NCBI GenBank assembly: GCA_000949895.1
Contig: JWIT01000007.1
Coordinates: forward strand, 62,001-126,000
DNA length: 64,000 nucleotides
Origin: Agrobacterium arsenijevicii
GTDB lineage: Bacteria > Pseudomonadota > Alphaproteobacteria > Rhizobiales > Rhizobiaceae
Direction: 5' to 3'
Position numbers and translations under genes: made by a program. Positions 18,441 through 26,025 of the stretch are shown here, piece after piece; the stretch's first letter is position 1; each line of letters opens with the position of its first letter. The notes below the pieces were generated by a model. The model saw only the letters and a program-made list of their open reading frames with translations. It had not been told where the DNA came from and made no database searches.

Positions 18441-19468
18441 CAGCGAGCCTCCTTGCGGCGCAGGCGCGGGTCGATGATCGAGATCAGGACATCAACGATC
18501 AGGTTCGCAACGATGAAGAACAGGCCGGCCACCAGCACCACGGCGGTCACGGCATTGAGGTCTTTCTGCAGGATGGCGTTCAGTCCGTAGGAAGCGAAGC
18601 CGCCCCAGGCAAAGACCATTTCGATCACGAAGGCATTGCCGATCAGCGAGGCGAATTCGAGCCCCATGATCGTCAGCGGCGCGATGGAGGAGAGCTTCAA
18701 GAGATAACGGAAGATGATGACCCGCTCCGGCACGCCAAAGCTTTGCAGGGTCAGCACATGGTCCTTGCGCTGGTTCTCGATCATCGAGGATCGCGTAATG
18801 CGGGTGATCTGGCCGATACCGGCCATGGAAAGCGCAAAGGCCGGCAGCGCAAGGTGCTTCAGCGCATCCAGCACCACATCGAAGCGTCCAGCCAGCGTCC
18901 CGTCGATCAGGATGAAGCCGGTCGGGCCGCCCTGCCAGCCGAGCCCGTGGTCAAGCCTGCCGATGATCGGCCAGCCGGAGAGAAAGCGGGCGGCGAGCAA
19001 TTGCAGCGTGATGGCGAAGAGAAAGCTCGGGATCGTCACGCCGGTGAGCGACAGGATGCGGCCGATATGGTCGAGCGGACGGTCGCGGTAATGCGCGGTG
19101 ATGACGCCGAGCGGGATGGCGACGGCAAACATGAAGATGACCGAGACCAGAACCAGTTCGACGGTCGCGGGAACGGTCTGCGCGAGATCTGTAGTGACGG
19201 GGCGCTGGGAAACCAGCGAGAAGCCCAGATCGCCGTGAAGCGCATTGCCGATATAGTCGAGATATTGGGCGGCGAGCGGTTTATCGAGACCCATCTCGCC
19301 GCGCAGCGCATCCACCTGTTCCTGCGTTGCCGCGGGGCCGAGCGCCATGCGGGCGGGATCGCCCGGCACCACGCGAGCCAGAACGAAAATCATGATGGAC
19401 AGGGCGATCATGACCAGCACGAAAGCGCCGAGCCTGTTCAAAATCGCGACCAGCGGATGTTGCTGCAT
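18440..19468 (-). CDS. Peptide-type ABC permease, DppB class
   Basis: A 342-residue inner-membrane permease and the first gene of the run to 7851. The N-terminal helix contains MIALSIMIFVLARVVPGDPARMALG, recognisable by RVVPGDPARMALG, the DppB signature. Helices and an EAA loop follow (near QSFGVPERVIIFRYLL). GGAACG lies upstream of the ATG. The promoter must lie in the 136-bp gap shared with the divergent LuxR-type regulator. Confidence 0.92.
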   Translation of the reverse strand: MQQHPLVAILNRLGAFVLVMIALSIMIFVLARVVPGDPARMALGPAATQEQVDALRGEMGLDKPLAAQYLDYIGNALHGDLGFSLVSQRPVTTDLAQTVPATVELVLVSVIFMFAVAIPLGVITAHYRDRPLDHIGRILSLTGVTIPSFLFAITLQLLAARFLSGWPIIGRLDHGLGWQGGPTGFILIDGTLAGRFDVVLDALKHLALPAFALSMAGIGQITRITRSSMIENQRKDHVLTLQSFGVPERVIIFRYLLKLSSIAPLTIMGLEFASLIGNAFVIEMVFAWGGFASYGLNAILQKDLNAVTAVVLVAGLFFIVANLIVDVLISIIDPRLRRKEAR

Positions 19469-19604
19469 CGGTGGAACGTTCCTTGTGCATCAGTTGCCTG
19501 AGCACAAGTTTTCACCACATGTCCTTTCGAACAATCGTCTAAAGGTATAGTTTTTTGATGAATGAGTATAGGTTTTTGAGCTCAAATCGCCTATCCCTTT
19601 CTCA
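19469..19604. promoter_or_regulatory. Divergent control region with 21-bp-spaced direct repeats
   Basis: Between the permease operon (minus) and the LuxR-type regulator (plus) are two near-identical 13-mers, TATAGTTTTTTGA (19546-19558) and TATAGGTTTTTGA (19567-19579). They match at 12 of 13 bases and their starts are exactly 21 bp apart, about two helical turns. Direct repeats on one face of the helix suit an oligomerising activator such as a LAL/MalT-type protein. Binding by the adjacent regulator is inference. Confidence 0.5.
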
Positions 19605-21956
19605 ATGACGCTTCTGCCGCGCCCCCACCTCTGCCGCCGCATCGCCAGCGAAACCGCTGGCGTGATCTTTCTGCGCGCACCCGCAGGTGCGGGAAAAAGC
19701 GTTCTCATGGATATGCTGGCACACGAGCTGGGAACCGAGGTATGCCGGACACACCAGCCTAGAAGTGATGATGCAGCAAAAGGCTGTCTGCTATGGGATG
19801 TGCCGGTCTTCGCACGCGCGGTCCGCATGCCCGCCCCTATTCTGGAAACCGTGCGTTTCGTGGTCATCGCCTGCCGTCCGGATCAACGTGTCAGCGGGCT
19901 GGCGCGGCAGATCCTGCATCGCGGCTCGCTGACAATCGGAGCGGATGAACTGGTCTTCGGCCAAGATGAGGCATCGTGCCTCCCAACGGAACAGAAGCGC
20001 CTGGCGCTTGATGACTATGCGGGGTGGCCAGCCTTTCTGTCTCTCGCCCGCCTGGCCGACGAAAAACTATGCGTCGACTATCTGCGGGAAAATTATCTGC
20101 CACACCTGTCGCCGGCCCAGACGGTTGCGCTTTCGCTCTGGCTCGAAAATCCCTCGGCGGAGCCCGGTGCGGACTGGGCCGAACTCCTGCCGCCCTTCCT
20201 GACCGCAACCCCGGAAAAGCACGGCACGTTGATACGGCTCCTGACCGTGGCGGCGAAAGAACGCCTTGCCACATTGCAGGCAGGCAGCGCCGTGGTGGAG
20301 GTCGCCTCGGCATTCGAGAAGGAAGGGCGGGCGCTTGCGGCAATGGCCATGTTGCTCGACCGTGGCTATGAGACCCACGCCGCGCAAATTCTCGAACGCG
20401 CCCATGGGCGCGAACTGATCTACCGAAGCAGCGTCGACAGGTTTCGCGATATCATCATGCGGTTTTCGCAGGACATGATCACGGCCAATGAAACCGTGCT
20501 CTTCGCCGTCACTCGTGCGCTTCTGAAGCAGGGCGAATTGCAGCGCGTGCGCCATCTGCTCGGCAAAAGCCTCGGTTCGGATTATCTCGATCCACTCAAG
20601 GTGCTTTCTCGCGGTTCACGCTTTTCCTTTGCCGCCCGCACTTTCCGGCTGAACCTGATGATCGCCGAGGACCTGACCCCCAATGACGCGGTGATAACGC
20701 GTCTCGGGGAATTCATGGCCGATTACCCGATGGACGATCACGGTAAATGGGCGGCCTATTACAATGCGCTGCTCGAATTCGAAATCCGCCGCCGCAATTT
20801 TCGCGAGGCCGAGGCCGCCGCCGCTCGCGCCCTTATCTATCTGCGCAAGATGGGCGGGCAGCCGCTGCTCGAATTCTTCATCCATCTGCATCAGATCGTC
20901 CTGCGGTTGATGAGCGGTGACGTGCTGTTGGCCCGCCGTGCGGCGCAGGATGCCCGCACAAGGCTCGAACAGGTGTCGCATGACGCCGCGCAGGAATTCC
21001 GGATGCTGCGGCTGGCGGAAGCCTGCCTCGCCTACGAGGCCGGAAAGCCGCGCGATCTGCTGCATTTCGTCGAGCATGAATTCGATCATTTCGCCGCCGC
21101 CGAGATATGGCCGAGCCTTATGCAGTTTGCCCTGTTTTATGCCTCGCAGGTGCTGATCGATCATTTTCCGATGACCGTTCGTCCGGGTTTTCTCGACGGC
21201 CTGTGGATCCATCTTTCGGAAGGGCTGCAATTCCATGCGATGATGGAGATCAGGACGGCCCTCGCCTACCAGAACGCCAACCGCTGGGCGGACGCCGCTG
21301 CAACGCTTTCGGCAATCCGCATGCCGATGGGCCGCAACTGGGTGGAAAGTGCGCATGAGGACCTGTCTCGGCTGATGCGCCGGGACGAAATCGCCTATGT
21401 GATGGCCTGGCTGCGCGACGCGGTGCATCTTTTCACGCCCCGCGCATATCTCTCCCGCCAGATCGACGCGATGATCGCCAACCCCAAGGTTACCAACCGC
21501 GAAAAGGTCGCGCTCAGAATCTGGCAGAGCTATGCCGCGCACCAACGCCGCGACAATGCCGGCGCCCGCGCCCATATCCTCACCGCTCTTGAATCGGCGA
21601 CGCGCCTTGGCTGCAACGGCGTCCTGTCGGAGGAGCGCATATTCCTGTCGCCGCTTCTGAACAATCGCCGTATCCGCAGTTTCATCGAAACCTCTTCCGA
21701 TGTCCGAGCCGCGCTGTCGATTTTCGCCGCCTCGGTCAACTCGCCGCAGGCACGCGCCCTGCATGGCGGGCTTTCACAGCGGGAGGCGCAGATGCTGCAA
21801 CTGCTGGCCAGCGGCATGTCGAACAAGAAGATCGCGCAGACGCTCAACATCTCGGAAGTGACGGTGAAATTCCATCTCGGAAACCTGTTCCGCAAGCTGG
21901 ATTGCAAACGCCGCGCGGAAGCGATCCGCGCGGCAAAGGCGCTGGGTTGGCTCTGA
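19605..21956 (+). CDS. Large LuxR-family (LAL/MalT-like) transcriptional regulator
   Basis: The 783-residue protein has an N-terminal NTP-binding segment, APAGAGKSVL at about 24-33, a Walker A whose first glycine is alanine, then a long alpha-helical middle without clear motifs, probably TPR-like. A C-terminal LuxR/GerE helix-turn-helix lies at about 722-783 (LSQREAQMLQLLASGMSNKKIA, given by LSQREAQML and ISEVTVKFHLGNLFRKL). LAL regulators bind ATP and an inducer before activating transcription. The protein is divergent from the hydantoinase/peptide transport operon and is its likely regulator. The ribosome site before 19605 is weak, so the exact start is uncertain. Confidence 0.85.
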   Translation: MTLLPRPHLCRRIASETAGVIFLRAPAGAGKSVLMDMLAHELGTEVCRTHQPRSDDAAKGCLLWDVPVFARAVRMPAPILETVRFVVIACRPDQRVSGLARQILHRGSLTIGADELVFGQDEASCLPTEQKRLALDDYAGWPAFLSLARLADEKLCVDYLRENYLPHLSPAQTVALSLWLENPSAEPGADWAELLPPFLTATPEKHGTLIRLLTVAAKERLATLQAGSAVVEVASAFEKEGRALAAMAMLLDRGYETHAAQILERAHGRELIYRSSVDRFRDIIMRFSQDMITANETVLFAVTRALLKQGELQRVRHLLGKSLGSDYLDPLKVLSRGSRFSFAARTFRLNLMIAEDLTPNDAVITRLGEFMADYPMDDHGKWAAYYNALLEFEIRRRNFREAEAAAARALIYLRKMGGQPLLEFFIHLHQIVLRLMSGDVLLARRAAQDARTRLEQVSHDAAQEFRMLRLAEACLAYEAGKPRDLLHFVEHEFDHFAAAEIWPSLMQFALFYASQVLIDHFPMTVRPGFLDGLWIHLSEGLQFHAMMEIRTALAYQNANRWADAAATLSAIRMPMGRNWVESAHEDLSRLMRRDEIAYVMAWLRDAVHLFTPRAYLSRQIDAMIANPKVTNREKVALRIWQSYAAHQRRDNAGARAHILTALESATRLGCNGVLSEERIFLSPLLNNRRIRSFIETSSDVRAALSIFAASVNSPQARALHGGLSQREAQMLQLLASGMSNKKIAQTLNISEVTVKFHLGNLFRKLDCKRRAEAIRAAKALGWL

Positions 21957-21975
21957 TCTCACGCGGAACCGCCGA

Positions 21976-21998
21976 TCGGAAGAGCAAGTCCCTTCCGA
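21976..21998. terminator. Weak stem-loop between convergent genes
   Basis: TCGGAAG (21976-21982) can pair with CTTCCGA (21992-21998) over a 9-base loop in the 46-bp gap between the regulator and the secretion adaptor gene. There is no U-run, so it is only a possible terminator. Confidence 0.25.
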
Positions 21999-22002
21999 AA
22001 CC

Positions 22003-23316
22003 CTATTCCTCTCGGAAGGCGCGGTTGATCTGGTCCGTCAGCGGCTTGACGATATAGGAGAGTGCGGTGCGCTCGCTGGTCTGGATGAATGCCTCGGCGG
22101 GCATGCCCGGCACCAGCGGCGCATTGTTCAGCTTTTCCCGCTCGGCAACCGGCATGGAAATCCGCGCCAGATAATAGGAGAGACCCGTTCTCTGGTCAGT
22201 GGTGATATCCGCCGCGATGCGACTGACATGGCCTTCCAGTTCCGGCGTGACACGCTGGTTGAAGGCGGTCATGCGCAGCATGGCTTTTTGCCCCACCTGC
22301 AACTGGTCGATATCCTTCGGCACGATCTGCACCTCCAGCGCCAGTTCTTCCCCTTCCGGCACGATGAGCATGATCGGATCGGCCGGCGTCACCACGCCGC
22401 CCACGGTATGCACTGCCATTTCATGCACCATGCCGGATTGCGGCGCGATGATATCGATACGCTTCAACTCGTCTTCGGCAGCAACCTTCCGCTCGACATA
22501 TTCACCCGTCTGCGCCTGTATCTCGCGCAGTTCGCGACCGACCTCGGTGCGCAGTTCCTGATCGATCTGCAGGATCTGCAGTTTCGTTTCGGTGATCCGG
22601 CCCGCGGTCTGCGCCTGATAGGCAATTTTTTCGCCGCGCTCGCCGCCAAATGTCGCGGCTTGAGTCTGCAGGCCGTTCAACCGTTGCACGGATACGATAC
22701 CCTGTTCCCGCAGCGATTTCTGCGAGGTGATTTCAGCCTGCAAAACCGCAAGGCCGTTATCATAGGCGATTTCCTGCGCCTTCAACCCTTCGATTTCATG
22801 CTCGAACTGGGTGATGCGTTCGGCCAGCTGCGCTTTGCGCCCCTCGCGGTAAGATTTGCGGAATTCGAACAGCTTGGTCTCGCTGCGCATGGCGGAGGCA
22901 ACATCGGGATGGTCCTTACGCGCTACCAGAGCCGGCGGAAAAACGAGCTCCGGCATATCGTCCCGCTCGGCCTCCAGCCTTGCCATGCGTGCGCTCAGCT
23001 CATCCAGCCGCTTGGTCACGATGGCGAGATTGGCGCGGGTCTGGGTCGCGTCGAGACGCATGACGACGTCGCCAGCCTTGACCCTGCCACCCTCGCTCAC
23101 CAGAATTTCACCGACGACGCCGCCTTTGGGGTGCTGCACCTTCTTGGTATAGGAATCCACCACCAGATGACCCGACGCGACGACCGCGCCGGCAAGATTG
23201 GTCGTCGCAGCCCATCCGCCGACACCGGCCAGCAGCGCGACGCTTGCGGCAAGACCGGCAAGAAGATGTTTGCGGATGGAACGGGACACCTGGGTGCGCT
23301 GGTCAATTTTTGACAT
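22003..23316 (-). CDS. hasE: Type I secretion membrane-fusion protein (HasE/PrtE/HlyD family)
   Basis: The 437-residue adaptor starts at 23316 (MSKIDQRTQVSRSIRKHLL), overlapping the ATPase gene by 14 bases; upstream residues in the longer reading are rejected as being inside that gene. A single membrane helix at about 20-40 is followed by a biotinyl-lipoyl-like segment (VQHPKGGVVGEILVSEGGRVKAGD, marked by GGVVGEILV), a long coiled-coil hairpin at about 130-290 and the C-terminal barrel ending VKPLTDQINRAFREE. It bridges the inner-membrane ABC exporter to a TolC-like outer-membrane pore that is not encoded here. Its position last in the has order matches hasE. Confidence 0.88.
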   Translation of the reverse strand: MSKIDQRTQVSRSIRKHLLAGLAASVALLAGVGGWAATTNLAGAVVASGHLVVDSYTKKVQHPKGGVVGEILVSEGGRVKAGDVVMRLDATQTRANLAIVTKRLDELSARMARLEAERDDMPELVFPPALVARKDHPDVASAMRSETKLFEFRKSYREGRKAQLAERITQFEHEIEGLKAQEIAYDNGLAVLQAEITSQKSLREQGIVSVQRLNGLQTQAATFGGERGEKIAYQAQTAGRITETKLQILQIDQELRTEVGRELREIQAQTGEYVERKVAAEDELKRIDIIAPQSGMVHEMAVHTVGGVVTPADPIMLIVPEGEELALEVQIVPKDIDQLQVGQKAMLRMTAFNQRVTPELEGHVSRIAADITTDQRTGLSYYLARISMPVAEREKLNNAPLVPGMPAEAFIQTSERTALSYIVKPLTDQINRAFREE

Positions 23317-25150
23317 CAGTCTCTCCTTCCTGTCCGTCCTCTTCGCCATCCTCTTGCAATGCCACCGCCTGGGGTTGGGTATTGGCGATGACACGCAGCG
23401 GCGAAACCGTGTGGGCGGATGCGGTGAACCCCTTGGCTGCCTGTGCATGCGGGGTACGCAGCACTTTCGACAACACATCGTCGCGCGGGCCGAAGGCCTT
23501 CATTCGCCCGTCCTCCATCATCAAGATGAAGTCGACGGCGCCGATCGCGCTTGGCCGATGGGCGACGACGACGGCAATGCCCCTGCGCGCCTTGACCGAC
23601 GCGATCGCCCTGACCACGGCGGCTTCACCTTCCGCGTCAAGATTGGCGTTCGGCTCGTCCAGCACCACGATGAAGGGATCGCCATAAAGCGCACGGGCAA
23701 GGCCGATACGCTGGCGCTGTCCTGCCGAAAGCGCGGAACCCGCCTCGCCGATGTCGCTGTCATAACCCTTTTCGAAACGCAGGATCAGCTCGTGCGCACC
23801 GGCGGCCTTTGCCGCGGCAATGATCATCTCGGGATCAGGATTATCCTCGAAACGGGAAATATTTTCGCCGATCGTACCGTCGAAAAGCTCCACGCCCTGC
23901 GGCAGATAACCGATATGGCGGCCGAGCGCCTCACGATCCCATTGATCGAAGCTTGCGCCATCGAGCCGCACCTTGCCGGCAGCGGGCATCCAGGCTCCAG
24001 TGAGAATGCGCGAAAGGGTGGATTTGCCCGAGCCAGACGGACCGATGACGCCGAGTGCGTTCCCGGCGGTCATGACGAAACCCAGCCCCGCGACCGTCGG
24101 TTTTCTCTCGCCCGGCGGAACGATGGTGACGTTTTCGACCCGCAGTTCCTTTTCAGGCTTCGGCAGGGCCATTGCAGTTGCCGTGGCCGGCATCTGCGAG
24201 AAAAGCTCCCTTAGCCGGGCCCAGCTCTGGCGGGCGGCTACGAAGGACTTCCAGTTGGAGATGGCAAGATCGACGGGCGCCAAGGCGCGGCCCATCATGA
24301 TCGAGCTGGCGATCATAACACCGCCCGAGGCCTCCTGCTGAATGACCAGCCACGCGCCGACTGCGAGAATGGCCGATTGCAGTACGATCCGCAGAGATTT
24401 CGCAATATTGCCGAGGCCACCGGCCACATCGCCCGCCTTGCGGTTGGCGGCAAGATAGGCCTCGTTGGAGATTTGCCAGCGTTTGCCGAGCCGGCGCCCA
24501 AGCCCCATGGCCTGCACGACCTCGGCGTTGCGGCGCGAAGCCTCCAGCTGCCGGTTGCGGGCCATATTCTCGACCATCGTGTCGCGGATCGGCTTCTGTG
24601 AAAACATATTGGTCAAGACGGTGAGCGATATCAGCAGAACGGCACCGGCAAGAGCCGTCACGCCGATCCAGAAATGAAACAGAAAACATATGCCGAGATA
24701 GAGCGGCATCCACGGCAGATCGAAAAACGCAGTAGGCCCCGTGCCGGACAGAAAACCGCGCACATTGTCGAGATCACGTAGCGGCTGCAGGCCATCGCCC
24801 GGCATCCGGTTGACCAGCGGCAGGCGGACCACGGCGTCGTGCACCCTGCCGGAGTGGCGCATGTCGAAGTCTTCACCGATGCGGATCAGAACCCGGGCGC
24901 GGATGATGTCGAGCAGGCACTGGAAGCCATAGAGGCCGAGCGCAAGAATGGCGATCCCGACCAGTGTCGGCAAACTGCCGCTGGCCAGCACCCGGTCGTA
25001 AACCTGAAGCATGAACAGGGGCGACGTCAGCGCCAGGATGTTGACCACACCACTGACGAGTGCCACGCCAAGAAACGTGCTTTTAAGGGGCGAAACAACC
25101 GCCGCAGTGAGGGACTGCGGCGGTGTCTGCTGCTGGTTTTGAAAGCCCAC
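23303..25150 (-). CDS. hasD: Type I secretion ABC exporter (HasD/PrtD family)
   Basis: A 615-residue half-transporter. The N-terminal membrane domain (about 25-300) includes LALTSPLFMLQVYDRVL, the PrtD-type first helix motif. The C-terminal ATPase has Walker A GPSGSGKST, signature LSAGQRQRIGLARAL and Walker B FIVVLDEPNANLD. PrtD-like exporters lack the N-terminal peptidase-like domain of HlyB, as here. The start is a GTG with AAGGA upstream, 14 bp after the HasA-like gene, so the secreted substrate and its exporter are cotranscribed. It would move the 25165-25920 product from cytoplasm to medium. Confidence 0.92.
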   Translation of the reverse strand: MGFQNQQQTPPQSLTAAVVSPLKSTFLGVALVSGVVNILALTSPLFMLQVYDRVLASGSLPTLVGIAILALGLYGFQCLLDIIRARVLIRIGEDFDMRHSGRVHDAVVRLPLVNRMPGDGLQPLRDLDNVRGFLSGTGPTAFFDLPWMPLYLGICFLFHFWIGVTALAGAVLLISLTVLTNMFSQKPIRDTMVENMARNRQLEASRRNAEVVQAMGLGRRLGKRWQISNEAYLAANRKAGDVAGGLGNIAKSLRIVLQSAILAVGAWLVIQQEASGGVMIASSIMMGRALAPVDLAISNWKSFVAARQSWARLRELFSQMPATATAMALPKPEKELRVENVTIVPPGERKPTVAGLGFVMTAGNALGVIGPSGSGKSTLSRILTGAWMPAAGKVRLDGASFDQWDREALGRHIGYLPQGVELFDGTIGENISRFEDNPDPEMIIAAAKAAGAHELILRFEKGYDSDIGEAGSALSAGQRQRIGLARALYGDPFIVVLDEPNANLDAEGEAAVVRAIASVKARRGIAVVVAHRPSAIGAVDFILMMEDGRMKAFGPRDDVLSKVLRTPHAQAAKGFTASAHTVSPLRVIANTQPQAVALQEDGEEDGQEGETDVKN

Positions 25151-25164
25151 AGCCTGATTTTCCT

Positions 25165-25920
25165 TTAAGCGGCAAGCGCCAATGCGCTGGCGAAAATGAA
25201 GTCCGATGCGTCGAGTACGCTTGCATCGACACCGTTGAGCGTGATGGATACGGACGTGTCTGTTGCCGAAAGGATAACGGCATTTCCGTTATCGTTATAC
25301 CACAACAAATCATTCACCGAAGTTGCACCCCAGGCGGAAACATCAAGCGTATCCGTACCATCCTGATAACCGTAGGTTCCGGTCGGGCCAGCCTTCACGA
25401 CGTCATTGCCGCCGGAGAATACGAAGGTGTCCGCGCCGGCAAAGCCCGTCAGGGTGTTGGAAGCGGCCGTATCCTCGATCACCGTGCCGGTGGCCGCGAA
25501 GTAGTCATAGAAGCCGGCCAGCGAGCCGAAGCGGGCAAGCTGGTAAACGGCGAGATCAAGCAGATCGCGCGCGCCTGCGAGCGAGTAGGAACCGTCGGGG
25601 TCGATCAGCAGTTCCTGCTGGCTGACGGCGATGCCGCTGGTGGACTGGCTGTAGCCAGTGCCGAGAACGATGCTGTCGACCGAACCCGTCAGGTTGCCCT
25701 GGGAGTACTGCAGAGCGCCGCTCATGACGATGCCCTTGCCGCCGTTGCTGCCATCACCCCACGCCTCGTAGGTCGTGTTCGGGTTGATGGTCGTCGTTGC
25801 CAGTGTGCTGGTCTGAGCGTCGTAAAACGCACCATAGGTCGAACCGAAACCGCTAGTCCAACCGTTGAGGTAGCCGATCAGGTCGGAGGAAGACTGCGTC
25901 AGTTGAATTGTGGTAGCCAT
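25165..25920 (-). CDS. hasA: HasA-like secreted protein fused to an RTX-type secretion module
   Basis: The 251 residues have two parts. Residues 1 to about 145 resemble the HasA heme-binding fold: DLIGYLNGWTSGFG matches the HasA N-terminal helix, and MSGALQYSQG...GSVDSIVLG matches the strand holding heme ligand Tyr75 (Tyr72 here). Residues about 146-251 look like the end of serralysins and other RTX proteins: NTLTGFAGADTFVFSGGNDVV, then DTLDVSAWG and DASDFIFASALALAA, a type I secretion tail. Classical HasA is about 188 residues and lacks this module. The protein contains no histidine and no cysteine, so the usual His32 and His83 are absent. AAGGAGT precedes the ATG. Its place between receptor and exporter genes supports the hemophore role; heme binding itself is unproven. 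Confidence 0.78.
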   Translation of the reverse strand: MATTIQLTQSSSDLIGYLNGWTSGFGSTYGAFYDAQTSTLATTTINPNTTYEAWGDGSNGGKGIVMSGALQYSQGNLTGSVDSIVLGTGYSQSTSGIAVSQQELLIDPDGSYSLAGARDLLDLAVYQLARFGSLAGFYDYFAATGTVIEDTAASNTLTGFAGADTFVFSGGNDVVKAGPTGTYGYQDGTDTLDVSAWGATSVNDLLWYNDNGNAVILSATDTSVSITLNGVDASVLDASDFIFASALALAA

Positions 25921-26025
25921 AGGTGTACTCCTTTGCTGGCCAATACAGATACCTTGGTCATGTGACGAAGGCCTTTCATCTCCGGGACGGGCTGCAACCC
26001 TAGCCCGGAGAATTTCTTCTGCGCA

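Noticed and set aside
25921-26025. HasI-type promoter or iron box before hasA
   Set aside because: TGAAAGG...CGTC has the wrong spacing and TGACGAAGGCCTTTCA has ten bases between TGA and TCA; hasA is probably read from the hasR transcript or an unrecognised promoter.
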